A DNA stretch of 64,000 nt from Alkalihalobacillus sp. LMS39 (GTDB lineage: Bacteria > Bacillota > Bacilli > Bacillales > Bacillaceae_F): assembly GCF_022812285.1 (NCBI RefSeq), contig NZ_CP093300.1, positions 4,513,171 through 4,577,170 on the forward strand. Direction: 5' to 3'. Within the stretch, counting starts at the first letter, position 1; each line of letters begins with the position of its first letter. The notes beneath the pieces are model-generated. The model was not told the DNA's origin and did no database searches. It worked only from the letters and a program-made list of their open reading frames with translations. Of the stretch, positions 7,829 through 16,492 are shown in pieces. The position numbers and the translations under genes were made by a program.

Positions 7829-8917
7829 TCACCCAATCGACTGAACCATTCCCTCTCCTCGAACCTGTTCACACCCGACTACATTCAAAACAACCTCTTC
7901 CCCCACCTCGAAACTGGTGAATAAGTCCGTGTGAATCGTAACAATCATGTTCCCCACTTCAACAGTATAGTGGATTTCTTTCCCTTGAAACATAACATTT
8001 CGCACAATTCCACGTATACCGTCACATTCACCACCATTGTCCTTTTCCAACATAAACTGCTCCGGCCGAACGGGGAAAAAACCACTCGATTTAATGTCAT
8101 CTGAAACATCATCATTTCTCCAAACCACGGATTCATCTTCAAATGGCTTAAACACATTCCCAAACCATTTCCCTGGAATCAAATTCGCCTTTCCAACAAA
8201 CGTTGCGACAAATGGGGTTTCTGGGTTGGCATACACTTGCTTCGGTGTGCCGACTTGTTCGATTTTGCCGTCTTTCATTACGACAATTTTATCTGCCATT
8301 GCTAATGCTTCGCCTTGGTCATGTGTCACGTATACAATCGATGTGTTCATCATACGGTGGATCGTTTGGATTTCTTTGCGTAAATCCATGCGTAGTTCCG
8401 CATCCAAGCTGCTTAATGGTTCATCCATTAATAAAAGCGCGGGCTGAGGGGCGAGCGCTCGAGCAATAGCGACCCGCTGCTTTTGTCCTCCTGATAGTTC
8501 ATTCGGCATGCGCTCTCCATAGTCCTGTAGCCCAACAATCGCAAGCATTTCATCCACCCGCTCTTTACTGTTTGCTTTAATGGCCGCTGGTGTATAGCGA
8601 TGATGCCGAAGCGGAAATAGAACTTGCTCCTTCACTTTTAAATGGGGCCACAGCGCAAACGATTGAAATACCATACCAATGTTTCGTTTTTCCGGCGGAA
8701 TCGTCTGTTGTGCTGTTGCTACAGTCGCATTATTCATAATGATTTCACCACTACTTGGCGTTTCAAAACCTGCGAGCAAGCGGAGCAATGTTGTTTTTCC
8801 ACAACCAGAAGGACCTAAAATTGCAACAAAACTACCATCTTCTATCATTAAATCCACAGAAGATAACGCCGTTGTTTTGCCAAAGTGTTTCGATACATTT
8901 GAGATTATTGTACTCAT
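7829..8917 (-). CDS. ABC importer ATP-binding subunit (FbpC/PotA-like), 362 aa
   Basis: Walker A GPSGCGKT at residues 35-42, signature LSGGQKQR, Walker B LLLMDEPLSSLD, switch His in YVTHDQGEA, then a C-terminal TOBE-like domain of about 120 residues. This layout is that of CUT1/Fbp/Pot-type importer ATPases, which energise uptake from the cytoplasmic face. Its start codon overlaps the permease stop by 4 bases (ATGA), so translation is coupled. It is the last gene of the operon, before a strong terminator. The substrate cannot be read from this subunit. Confidence 0.9.
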   Translation of the reverse strand: MSTIISNVSKHFGKTTALSSVDLMIEDGSFVAILGPSGCGKTTLLRLLAGFETPSSGEIIMNNATVATAQQTIPPEKRNIGMVFQSFALWPHLKVKEQVLFPLRHHRYTPAAIKANSKERVDEMLAIVGLQDYGERMPNELSGGQKQRVAIARALAPQPALLLMDEPLSSLDAELRMDLRKEIQTIHRMMNTSIVYVTHDQGEALAMADKIVVMKDGKIEQVGTPKQVYANPETPFVATFVGKANLIPGKWFGNVFKPFEDESVVWRNDDVSDDIKSSGFFPVRPEQFMLEKDNGGECDGIRGIVRNVMFQGKEIHYTVEVGNMIVTIHTDLFTSFEVGEEVVLNVVGCEQVRGEGMVQSIG

Positions 8918-10644
8918 CCTTGGTCCACCTTTCTTTGATACAACTTTTGTAACCCAAGAAGAATGAGGGTTAAGAAAAGCATCGTTACGACAACGAGACT
9001 TGAAAATGCCGTTGAATACGTTGTATAACCGGCTTGTTGGAAGTTAAAAATCATTAATCCGATCGTCTCAGAACCACTTGACCAAAGAAGTGCCGATACG
9101 GTGAGCTCAGTTAGTGTTGTGAGCATGACAAGAAAGGCGCCACTTAGTAAGCCAGGTAATAAAAGCGGAAGCATAATAAACCGCCACTTCCCTAGAAAGC
9201 CAGCCCCTGACACATGTGCAGCCTCTTCCATTGCTGGACCGATTTGCGACATTGCGGTGAGACTGCCGCGAACTTGTAAAATCATAAATCTTGTTACATA
9301 CGCAATAAACAAAATCCAAATGCTCCCGTAAATACCTGGGTTCCATCCAGGAATCGGCTGCATCCAAGCTAATATCATCGCAAGCGCAAGTACCATACCT
9401 GGGAGTGCATACGGAAGACTTACCATTAGCTCGATAACCTTCCCAGCCAGCGTTTGTTTGCGGAGGCGATAATACGCAATCGCTGTTCCCGCTACGATAC
9501 AAATGATGCTTGTACCGATTGCTAACTTAACGCTGTTCATGACAGCCCCTTTAACTTTGTCATGTTCAAACATAACAAACCGATAATGGTTGAATGTCAG
9601 GTTTTCAAGCGCAAACGGAAGTCCGTACGCTTTAATAAGTGAAGTCGCAACCATCGAAAACATCGGAATAATACTAATGATAAGTAAAAAGCTCCACAAC
9701 CCAATTTCAAATGGAAGACGAAACTTTCCTAACGAAAATCTAGGTTTAGTATCAATTTCACTGTTTTCTCCTTCTTTAGACCTTCGCAACAAAAGCCACT
9801 GAAATAATGTTCCGATAAGGGCAATGATTCCTAAAAGAACCGAAAACGTGGCCGCTCTTGCAAATGCACTTGGACCAAATCCAACTACCTCTTGGTAAAT
9901 CGCTGTACTTAACACTGTAATATTTGCGGGAATCCCGAGAAAAGCCGGAATGCCAAAATTGTCTAAATTCGCTAAAAAAGCTAAAAGCCCACCACTCGCA
10001 ATCCCAGGCAAAGAAAGAGGGAGCGTCACTTTTACAAACGTCGTCCAAGCACTGCCACCAGAAGAACGAACCGCCCACTCTAGTTCTCTCGGAATTCGCC
10101 TTAGTACACTCATCGTCAATAAGAAAACGAGCGGATAATGAGATAATCCTAGAATAAGAATCATTCCGGTATGACTATATATAGTAAAAGGCTCCACAGA
10201 CCATGGTAACAAGGCCAATGTTCGCGATACGATTCCATTGTTACTTAAAAATTGGGTCCATGATAATGTAATAATATAAGACGGAATAATAAACGGTAAC
10301 AAGACGAAAACGTGAAGCAATTTTTTGGCGCGGATATCACTATACGCGACAAGCCACGCTAACAAAACACCTAAGCCCACTGCGATGACAGTTGAACCGG
10401 CAACGATAATCGCTGTATTTGACAGGACTTTCCATGTGCGCGCTTCTTGTAAAACAGTCGTATAGTTCGTCAGTAAGTGTCCGTCCTCTACCGAAAAGCT
10501 TAACGAAAGCAGACGGAGGATCGGCCATAGAAATAACCATGCAATGACAAGGAGGGAAACGACTACCACGAATCGTTTCCCTTGTTTTGTCGTGAGAGAG
10601 AAAGATGACCGTAATGGAACTCTTTCTGCTACTTGTTCAGCCAT
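8914..10644 (-). CDS. ABC importer permease, fused double unit (FbpB-like), 576 aa
   Basis: Two homologous membrane halves of about six helices each, with a cytoplasmic EAA-type loop in each half: ELEWAVRSSGGSAWTTFVKVTLPL, and PAMEEAAHVSGAGFLGKWRF followed by IMLPLL. The fused form is typical of Fe(III)/2-aminoethylphosphonate/sugar-phosphate (Fbp, Phn, Afu) importers. A short spacing of 17 bases to the binding-protein gene and a 4-base overlap with the ATPase gene place it in one operon. Confidence 0.9.
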   Translation of the reverse strand: MAEQVAERVPLRSSFSLTTKQGKRFVVVVSLLVIAWLFLWPILRLLSLSFSVEDGHLLTNYTTVLQEARTWKVLSNTAIIVAGSTVIAVGLGVLLAWLVAYSDIRAKKLLHVFVLLPFIIPSYIITLSWTQFLSNNGIVSRTLALLPWSVEPFTIYSHTGMILILGLSHYPLVFLLTMSVLRRIPRELEWAVRSSGGSAWTTFVKVTLPLSLPGIASGGLLAFLANLDNFGIPAFLGIPANITVLSTAIYQEVVGFGPSAFARAATFSVLLGIIALIGTLFQWLLLRRSKEGENSEIDTKPRFSLGKFRLPFEIGLWSFLLIISIIPMFSMVATSLIKAYGLPFALENLTFNHYRFVMFEHDKVKGAVMNSVKLAIGTSIICIVAGTAIAYYRLRKQTLAGKVIELMVSLPYALPGMVLALAMILAWMQPIPGWNPGIYGSIWILFIAYVTRFMILQVRGSLTAMSQIGPAMEEAAHVSGAGFLGKWRFIMLPLLLPGLLSGAFLVMLTTLTELTVSALLWSSGSETIGLMIFNFQQAGYTTYSTAFSSLVVVTMLFLTLILLGLQKLYQRKVDQG

Positions 10645-10661
10645 GTTTACTCTCTCCTCTC

Positions 10662-11732
10662 TTATTCTCCGAAAATATCAACAAATTTTTGCTTATCCTC
10701 TTCACGTGTTTCCAAAAGCTCTTTCACGTCATGGGAAATGACTCTCATTTCATCGATTCCTTTTAGCCCTTCTGGAGCAGCAATTCCTTCGCGAATCGGT
10801 GTGTACCCAAGACTTGCCGCTAACTGTTGACCTTTCTCCGATAAAACAAAATCAACGAATGCTTGCGCTGCTGGCTCATTATCATTATTGCTCATAATTC
10901 CGATTGGCTCTGTAATGACAGGGACGCCTTCTTCAGGATAAATCAAATCAATTGGTGACCCTTCTGCTTTTGCACGCGCTACGATAAAATCAACAACGAC
11001 ACCATATGATTGCTCTCCACCTGCCACTGCTTGTAACACAGCACCGTTTCCTTGTACGACACTTGCATCATTTGCACGTAATTTCTCATAAAAGTCCCAG
11101 CCAAAATCTGCTTGGCGTGTAAGTACACCGACATTATAAGCGGCTGCCCCTGAATAAAGAGGACTTGGCATCATCGCTTTTCCTTTTGCCGCATCTTCCG
11201 TTAACACACTCCAAGAACTAGGCGCTTCTGTTACATCGTTTGTATTAATCGCAAGAACGGTCGCCATAATCTTTGTGCCTGTGTACATTTTTTCCTCATC
11301 AACAAAATCACTTGGGATAGAAGCGTGCTCAGCGGATTCGTAAGGGAATAGCATCCCTTGCTCTTTAAGTGTTTCAAACGTTACCGCATCCGCAACAAGC
11401 AATACATCCGCTTGAATATCCCCCGCTTGCTTTTCTGCTAATAGTTTACTAATGACTTCCTCAGTTCCTGAACGGAATACGTCCACTTCAACATCTGGAT
11501 GAACTTCATTAAACGCCTTTACTAATTCGGCTGCATCCCCTTCAGGCTGAGATGTATAAAAGCTAAGTTTTCCTGAAACAGAAACTCCTTCTTCGTCATT
11601 TTCTACAGTTTCCGAATCAACGTCGGTTTGTGCCGAAGCCACTTCTTCCACATCTTTTGAAGCCTCGTCACTACCACAAGCTGCTAACATGAACATTGAC
11701 GCAACGATCGCAAACATCATTTTTTTCATCAC
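10662..11732 (-). CDS. ABC importer substrate-binding lipoprotein (FbpA/AfuA-like), 356 aa
   Basis: Signal peptide II with lipobox LAAC (Cys19), then an acidic linker to about residue 52. A periplasmic-binding-protein fold follows, starting GKLSFYTSQPEGDAAELVKA, with the family pattern RSGTEEVISKLLAEKQAGDIQADVLLV. The adjacent tyrosine pair that binds iron in FbpA/FutA is not seen at the expected place, where the sequence reads SPLYSGAAAYNVGVL. Ferric iron is therefore not a safe call. Phosphonate or sugar-phosphate binding, as in PhnS/AfuA, is equally possible, and a surE-like gene sits 12 bases upstream. Confidence 0.85.
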   Translation of the reverse strand: MMKKMMFAIVASMFMLAACGSDEASKDVEEVASAQTDVDSETVENDEEGVSVSGKLSFYTSQPEGDAAELVKAFNEVHPDVEVDVFRSGTEEVISKLLAEKQAGDIQADVLLVADAVTFETLKEQGMLFPYESAEHASIPSDFVDEEKMYTGTKIMATVLAINTNDVTEAPSSWSVLTEDAAKGKAMMPSPLYSGAAAYNVGVLTRQADFGWDFYEKLRANDASVVQGNGAVLQAVAGGEQSYGVVVDFIVARAKAEGSPIDLIYPEEGVPVITEPIGIMSNNDNEPAAQAFVDFVLSEKGQQLAASLGYTPIREGIAAPEGLKGIDEMRVISHDVKELLETREEDKQKFVDIFGE

Positions 11733-11744
11733 ATTGTTCCTCCC

Positions 11745-12530
11745 TTAATTATGTACAAGTGTATTTTTTAATACTCTTTCAAACTTGCGAATATGTCGTT
11801 TCTGACTTACTTTTCCTTCAAGCGGTGTTACGGTTACAAATCCCTCTTTTAACTTTGCAAAATCACCTTCCTCATGAAACTGTGAAAGCTCTCGCAAACT
11901 ATCTTTCACCCAATAATAGACATGTCCATATGGGTCATTCAGACCGATATATTCATAGCGACTTACTGTCAAATCAAGTGGTGTGATTGCAATTCCTGCA
12001 CAATCCTCTTTCGTTACATAAGGAAGATTAATATTGACAAAGAGACCAGATGGAATCTGGTTCGTAAGCAATGGCTCAACCACGTCATAGAACAATCTTT
12101 TTGATTCTTTAAATGAAATGTCTTTTAGACTTAAACGGTCAAGGGAAACGGCTATGGCTGGTATTTGATACAACGCTGCTTCTGCGGCAGCCGCCATCGT
12201 TCCAGAATAAAAAACATCACGGCCTAGATTTGGACCTATGTTCATCCCTGAAATAACAATGTCCGGCGGCTTTTCTTTTACAAGCACTTCAATTCCAAGC
12301 TTGACGCAGTCAGCCGGTGTACCGTTAACAGCCCATGCTTGGACATTCTCTCCAAACAATGTCACGGACGTCACCTTTAAAGGTTCTCGTACTGTAATGG
12401 CGTGACTGATTGCACTTTTTTCTTGGTCTGGACAAACAACATAGATTTGGCCAAAATGCTGAAGCACTTCCACAAGCGCGGCGACACCTGGGGCAAAGAC
12501 TCCCTCATTATTCGTAACAAGAAATTTCAA
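11745..12530 (-). CDS. SurE-like 5'/3'-nucleotidase with altered metal motif, 261 aa
   Basis: SurE-fold signatures are present: N-terminal MKFLVTNNEGVFAPG, VVCPDQEKSAISHAIT, VNGTPADCVKLGIE, ISGMNIGPNLG and YSGTMAAAAEAA. In characterised SurE proteins the first motif is TNDDG, and both Asp residues bind the divalent metal. Here they are Asn8 and Glu9, so activity or metal preference may be changed. The start is a TTG at 12530, with AGGAGAGG upstream, and overlaps the stop codon of the 31-codon ORF before it. It is the first full gene of the ABC-importer operon, which suggests that it acts on a phosphorylated substrate taken up by the transporter; that is inference. Confidence 0.85.
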   Translation of the reverse strand: MKFLVTNNEGVFAPGVAALVEVLQHFGQIYVVCPDQEKSAISHAITVREPLKVTSVTLFGENVQAWAVNGTPADCVKLGIEVLVKEKPPDIVISGMNIGPNLGRDVFYSGTMAAAAEAALYQIPAIAVSLDRLSLKDISFKESKRLFYDVVEPLLTNQIPSGLFVNINLPYVTKEDCAGIAITPLDLTVSRYEYIGLNDPYGHVYYWVKDSLRELSQFHEEGDFAKLKEGFVTVTPLEGKVSQKRHIRKFERVLKNTLVHN

Positions 12531-12622
12531 TGGTTCCTCTCCTCTACGATTGCATAAGCTCGACTGGTGTACACTCTTCTATCTGAACTTGGACTATGCA
12601 TATGTAGGTCGATTTTACTCAT
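12527..12622 (-). CDS. 31-codon leader ORF with a PHP-like start, coupled to surE
   Basis: ATG at 12622 has GGAGGTG 4-6 bases upstream. The peptide begins MSKIDLHMHSPSSD, which looks exactly like the first strand and HxH metal motif of PHP-domain phosphoesterases, but the frame stops after 31 residues. Its TGA overlaps the TTG start of the surE-like gene. It may be the remnant of a PHP gene deleted down to its first codons, or a leader peptide that couples translation. The absence of any further PHP motif rules out an intact enzyme. Confidence 0.6.
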   Translation of the reverse strand: MSKIDLHMHSPSSDRRVYTSRAYAIVEERNH

Positions 12623-13138
12623 CTTTCACCTCCACAAAGCAGTTCTTTCCTCCCTTATAAGGGTACAAGAAAAATATCAAGCTACTATAAAGCTTGATTT
12701 TGGAATTTGTAAAGAATATATAAAGGTAGTCATTGTTAATTTATTGTAAAAACATGATGAAAATATTTGTAATACAGCCTGGACTATGACTCCCACAATT
12801 AGATTGAATTTTCTAATATTTTGTTAGTGTAAAATATTAATAAAAACCTAATATTCGATATCTTTAACGAAGAAGTAGACTTTCGATCAACAATCGATCC
12901 ACTTTTAAAATATTCATTACAATTGATTAGTGTCATTGAATTACGCAGCAAACACCCTTTTATAAAAATCTTGCTACATTGTCTGGTACTTTTTCTATTA
13001 AGATATTCATCGTTCATCAACTGAGACCCAGTTGTGTGAGGTATTCTAGTTCCTACTTCTCACATTTCATTTTGGGTATATGATATTCAAGGAGTTTCAG
13101 TTGGTAAGTATCTAAACAAAAAGTAGGTATACTAAAAT
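12623..13138. other. Non-coding stretch upstream of the surE-ABC operon
   Basis: At 12670-12700 the minus strand forms ATCAAGCT-TTATAGT-AGCTTGAT followed by ATTTTT, a terminator-like hairpin in the leader of the surE operon. CCCTTATAAGGG, a perfect 12-bp palindrome, lies at 12652-12663 just before the leader-ORF ribosome binding site. From 12800 to 13020 the plus strand has a 66-codon open frame without a start codon or Shine-Dalgarno site. I do not count it as a gene. Confidence 0.45.
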
Positions 13139-13163
13139 ACGCTTACTCCATTTAAGTAAGCGT
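13139..13163 (-). terminator. Terminator of the YusW-like gene
   Basis: ACGCTTACT pairs with AGTAAGCGT over a 7-base loop. On the minus strand it is followed by ATTTTAG, 12 bases after the stop codon of the gene at 13175-13564. Confidence 0.65.
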
Positions 13164-13174
13164 ACAAGTATTTA

Positions 13175-13564
13175 TCAGTCAATTTTTAGCTTTTCCCCAT
13201 TATCAAATTTCACTTCAAGTTCAAACTCATCCACATCATTTGGATTCACTTGTAAAATCGATAGAATTTGATTTTTAAGTTTTTCTTTGTTTGAATCTGG
13301 TGATATGTTCAATTGTTTTAGCAGTGTTTCAACCATGCTTTGGGCTTCTTGACCATATTTTGTAGCACTACCAGGGACCTTATATTTGGCTTTTATTTTG
13401 TTACCCTCAACCTCATATTCGATATCATATTCTGTATTATTCTTCAGCTCAACTTCTAATTCGAAGTCTACCACTTTGGGTGCTGCTTCAACATTGCTAA
13501 TACCTAAAGCCCCTAACATAACAAAACAACTTAAAAATGCGCTGAATATTAATTTAAATTTCAT
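13175..13564 (-). CDS. YusW-like secreted protein, 129 aa
   Basis: The N-terminal signal peptide MKFKLIFSAFLSCFVMLGAL ends around VEA-AP, with no lipobox, so the protein is probably secreted or wall-associated. The mature part holds two copies of the YusW-type motif: FELEVELKNNTEYDIEYEVEG and, at the end, FELEVKFDNGEKLKID. ATG at 13564 is chosen because GGAGG lies 8 bases upstream. The function of the family is unknown. It is a single gene between two non-coding stretches. Confidence 0.75.
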   Translation of the reverse strand: MKFKLIFSAFLSCFVMLGALGISNVEAAPKVVDFELEVELKNNTEYDIEYEVEGNKIKAKYKVPGSATKYGQEAQSMVETLLKQLNISPDSNKEKLKNQILSILQVNPNDVDEFELEVKFDNGEKLKID

Positions 13565-13695
13565 ACTGTATTCCTCCATTCAATGTTTTCAACATTACTC
13601 TCTCCTAATTGTAAATGTTCATACAGTTAACTTATATTTTTAATAATGCTGAAGAAACAATGGTAAGGTCAGTCTCTGCAGTTTATTGAAGTATG

Positions 13696-14754
13696 TTATT
13701 TACTTTTAGACACATTAGAAATTATTGTTGGAACAAGATACTTTGCATCCAAACTTACTCCACATAACAATGCTGAACCCCGTTGATGTTGCCAAGGTAA
13801 CCCTAAAAAATAAAGACCTTTTATATTCGTTATCCCTCTTGTGTGTATTGGTTTTCCTTCATTTGAAATAACACCCTCTAAATTAATCCACTCGTAAGAA
13901 GGTACGAAACCAGTAGACCATATAATGCTAGTGAATTTGCTTCGAGTATTGTCTGTGAAATGAACTTCTGTATCATTGACACAGGTCACTTTTGGCTTTA
14001 CAACAACTTTTCTATTTCTAATAAGTTTTTTTAGTTCCCTTCCGAAAATCGGGTCACTTTGCCTTTGAAACCATTTACCTTTTAACGAATCTTTTCCTGC
14101 ATATAACAAACCCATTATTTCTAACCACTTGAAAATACTCTTTCCTTGAAGCTTTAAAGGTAGGAATTTGAATTTGTGACCAACTGCAATTGTAACTTTG
14201 TAATACTTGGCTAATTCCACAGCGATTTGTGCCCCAGAATTGCCACCACCTACGACTAATACATCAGTACCTTTCAATTGCCTTGGTGACTGATAATCTG
14301 ATGAGTGTAGCTGGAATATACTCGATTTCTTTTTTACAATATTGGGTATAAAAGGTTTTTGGAATGCTCCAGTTGCTACTACTATTTGTTTGGCATTAAT
14401 TTGTCCAAGTGTAGTTTCTAAGAGGAATGAACCATCGGATTGTTTACTTAATTTAACTACGTTAGTGTTAAATATTATTGGAAACTCAAAATGCTTTACA
14501 TAGCTATCCAAATAATCTGCAACCTCATCCTTCGTTGGAAATTCCTCTGATAAACCCTCCATTTCCAATTCAGGTAAGCTACTATACGTACGTGGAGTAA
14601 ACAATACCAAAGAATCATACCTTCTCCTCCAAGAATCACCTACCTGTTCATTTTTATCTAATATAACAAAAGGTATATTCTCCTTCTTTAAATAATACGC
14701 CATTGCTAATCCTGCTTGACCTCCACCTATAATCACAACTTCATAATTTAGCAT
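13696..14754 (-). CDS. FAD/NADPH-dependent monooxygenase-type oxidoreductase (CzcO-like), 352 aa
   Basis: FAD-binding Rossmann motif VVIIGGGQAGLAMAYYLKKE at residues 5-24. NADPH-binding motif VLVVGGGNSGAQIAVELAKY at about 165-184. ATG-type motif VVATGAFQKPFIP and the closing GLYFLGLPWQHQRGSALL. This is the pattern of flavin-containing monooxygenase-like proteins annotated CzcO/YtmM-like. The substrate is unknown. A perfect 17-bp palindrome lies 25 bases upstream of the start. It is on the opposite side of an Lrp regulator and an isochorismatase-like hydrolase, and the three may form one catabolic or detoxification locus (inference). Confidence 0.85.
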   Translation of the reverse strand: MLNYEVVIIGGGQAGLAMAYYLKKENIPFVILDKNEQVGDSWRRRYDSLVLFTPRTYSSLPELEMEGLSEEFPTKDEVADYLDSYVKHFEFPIIFNTNVVKLSKQSDGSFLLETTLGQINAKQIVVATGAFQKPFIPNIVKKKSSIFQLHSSDYQSPRQLKGTDVLVVGGGNSGAQIAVELAKYYKVTIAVGHKFKFLPLKLQGKSIFKWLEIMGLLYAGKDSLKGKWFQRQSDPIFGRELKKLIRNRKVVVKPKVTCVNDTEVHFTDNTRSKFTSIIWSTGFVPSYEWINLEGVISNEGKPIHTRGITNIKGLYFLGLPWQHQRGSALLCGVSLDAKYLVPTIISNVSKSK

Positions 14755-14778
14755 CTCTTCAATTCACTCCTCTCAAAG

Positions 14779-14816
14779 TATAATTACATTCAAATGTATA
14801 TTTGAATGTAATTATA
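14779..14816. promoter_or_regulatory. Perfect 17-bp inverted repeat upstream of the monooxygenase gene
   Basis: TATAATTACATTCAAAT and its exact complement are separated by GTAT. The site covers the region where the promoter or leader of the monooxygenase gene should be. It lacks GC pairs, so it is unlikely to be a terminator. An operator is the best guess. Confidence 0.6.
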
Positions 14817-15009
14817 AATGAACAAAAGTAATAGATAAAGATTTTTTCAAATAATGCATCGTTATTGTAAGTGAACCCTTCACACGCAAAAGAATCTCCC
14901 TTAATCATTTACACTTGGAAATAACTAATTAGTTATATTAGAATTGCTTAGCTATTCTAATCTTTGAGCAGTTGTTTAATTACTTTCTGTGCAGTAAAAG
15001 TCATATACG

Positions 15010-15034
15010 AAAAAACGACCACTTTAGTGATCGC
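15010..15034 (-). terminator. Terminator of the Lrp-type regulator gene
   Basis: On the minus strand CGATCAC-TAAA-GTGGTCG is followed by TTTTTT. The remainder of 14817-15097 is AT-rich, and I see no gene in it. Confidence 0.7.
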
Positions 15035-15097
15035 TTTATAATATATATCCTTAACCAGTGTTGTTGTACTGTGGAGTAAATGAATGAAAAAAGTAAA

Positions 15098-15520
15098 CTA
15101 AGCTATAGGTTTATGTTTTACTGGTGATGAAAGGTTAATTAATGAAGAGGGTTGTCCATAAACCATTGAATCGTCTATAAATTCCTCAAGAGTGTGAACT
15201 GTTTCTGTTACTACCTTTACTAAATAACTGAATTGTCCAGCTAGCCTATGACACTCTATTACACTTGGATGGGCAATGCAAAAGTCTCTAAACTCCTTAC
15301 ATTTCTTTGTGTCATATAGTATAAAAGCAGTAACATGCTTGTTGATTTTTTCCGGATCAATAACAGCTCTATACCCCTTAATAACTTCCTTTTCCTCTAA
15401 TTTTTTTAACCTCTCATTTGTTGCCGGCATTGATAGCCCAATTTTTTTCCCTAGCTCTGTCACCGATATGCGTGCATTCTCTTGCAATTCAATCAAGATA
15501 CTCTTATCAATTTCATCCAT
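15098..15520 (-). CDS. Lrp/AsnC-family transcriptional regulator, 140 aa
   Basis: N-terminal helix-turn-helix: MDEIDKSILIELQENARISV, TELGKKIGLSMPATNERLKKLEE. The linker ends with IKGYRAVIDPEKI. A C-terminal RAM (ligand-binding) domain covers about residues 65-135. Start ATG at 15520 with GAAGGGAG upstream. It is transcribed away from the isochorismatase-like gene 130 bases distant, the usual arrangement for an Lrp member that controls its neighbour. The effector is probably an amino acid or related compound. The shared intergenic region is very AT-rich (15540-15600). Confidence 0.9.
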   Translation of the reverse strand: MDEIDKSILIELQENARISVTELGKKIGLSMPATNERLKKLEEKEVIKGYRAVIDPEKINKHVTAFILYDTKKCKEFRDFCIAHPSVIECHRLAGQFSYLVKVVTETVHTLEEFIDDSMVYGQPSSLINLSSPVKHKPIA

Positions 15521-15665
15521 TCTAAAGCTCCCTTCATTTTTAAAGTGTAAGCTTATAAAAATCTTAATTTATTAAATATTTTAATAAAAATACAATAATA
15601 AATCTATGTAAAAAGCGAAAATGAATTATTACAATTAAGTTATTAATACTATGGAGGTAATGATT

Positions 15666-16226
15666 TTGATAAAACTGCATGATAACGTCCCGTTAATTGT
15701 AATCGATGTCCAAAGGGCTTTTTATGATTCCAGTTGGGGAAAGAGAAACAATCCATGTGCTGAAAGTAATATCGAAAAGTTAATAGAGCATTGGAACTCA
15801 AATCAAAGATTAGTCATCTATGTTAAACACTTGTCAAAAAATAAAGAATCTCTTTTTTATTCTAAAAGCGAAACAAGTGAATTTAAGGAAATGATTACTC
15901 CACTACCAAAGGATATTATTATTACCAAAAGTGTTAATAGTGCTTTTATTGGTACTAACCTTGAAGAAATATTAAGGAAAAACAATTGCCCTAATATTGT
16001 AATAACAGGCTTGACTACTAACCACTGTGTGGAAACAACAACTCGTATGGCTGGAAATCTCGGCTTTAATCCATTTTTAGTTTCAGATGCGACTGCAACT
16101 TTTGATAGGCAGAGTTTCTATGGGGAAACATTAAATGCCGATAAAATACATGAGATGACTTTAACAAATTTGCATGAAGAATTTGCAATTATAAAAAAAA
16201 CAGATGAAATATTAGCAATGTTATAA
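15666..16226 (+). CDS. Isochorismatase-family cysteine hydrolase, 186 aa
   Basis: Asp of LIVIDVQRAFYD, Lys of ITKSVNSAF and Cys of TGLTTNHCVETTTRMAGNLG form the catalytic triad of the family. The closing FNPFLVSDATATF is also typical. The start is set to TTG at 15666 because GGAGG at 15653-15657 is then 8 bases away. The ATGs at 15651 and 15660 overlap or crowd that site. Family members hydrolyse amides or nitrogen-carbon bonds (nicotinamide, carbamoyl compounds). The exact substrate is unknown. The divergent Lrp gene is the likely regulator. Confidence 0.85.
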   Translation: MIKLHDNVPLIVIDVQRAFYDSSWGKRNNPCAESNIEKLIEHWNSNQRLVIYVKHLSKNKESLFYSKSETSEFKEMITPLPKDIIITKSVNSAFIGTNLEEILRKNNCPNIVITGLTTNHCVETTTRMAGNLGFNPFLVSDATATFDRQSFYGETLNADKIHEMTLTNLHEEFAIIKKTDEILAML

Positions 16227-16291
16227 AATTATATTAGATAATATTGTTGTGTACTAATTAAAAAAGAACTTAACAAAGGAGAGGGTAATAA

Positions 16292-16492
16292 ATGGCATTA
16301 GAAATGAGAAAGTCTTGTGAAGCTTGTGAACAAAATATATCAATAGAAACCAATGCTTATATATGTACTCACGAATGTACTTTTTGTGAACCTTGCACAG
16401 AAAATATGAATTATATTTGTCCCAATTGCGGAGGGGAATTGGTTAAACGCCCTAAACCTAGTGGTTCGTGTCCCATTACTACTTCAAGATAA
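16292..16492 (+). CDS. DUF1272 zinc-ribbon-like protein, 66 aa
   Basis: MALEMRKSCEACEQNI, then TNAYICTHECTFCEPCTENM and YICPNCGGELVKRP are the cysteine knots of DUF1272, with about nine cysteines suited to bind two zinc ions. AAAGGAGAGG stands about 7 bases before the ATG. It is 65 bases downstream of the hydrolase gene and probably in the same transcript. The function is unknown. Confidence 0.85.
   Translation: MALEMRKSCEACEQNISIETNAYICTHECTFCEPCTENMNYICPNCGGELVKRPKPSGSCPITTSR

Noticed and set aside
8037..8469. Plus-strand frames of 136 and 88 codons.
   Set aside because: They are antisense to the ABC ATPase gene, whose Walker motifs are complete.
12799..13020. 73-codon open frame on the minus strand, and a 66-codon frame on the plus strand in the same place.
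   Set aside because: No ribosome binding site, no recognisable domain, and AT-rich sequence in which such frames arise by chance.
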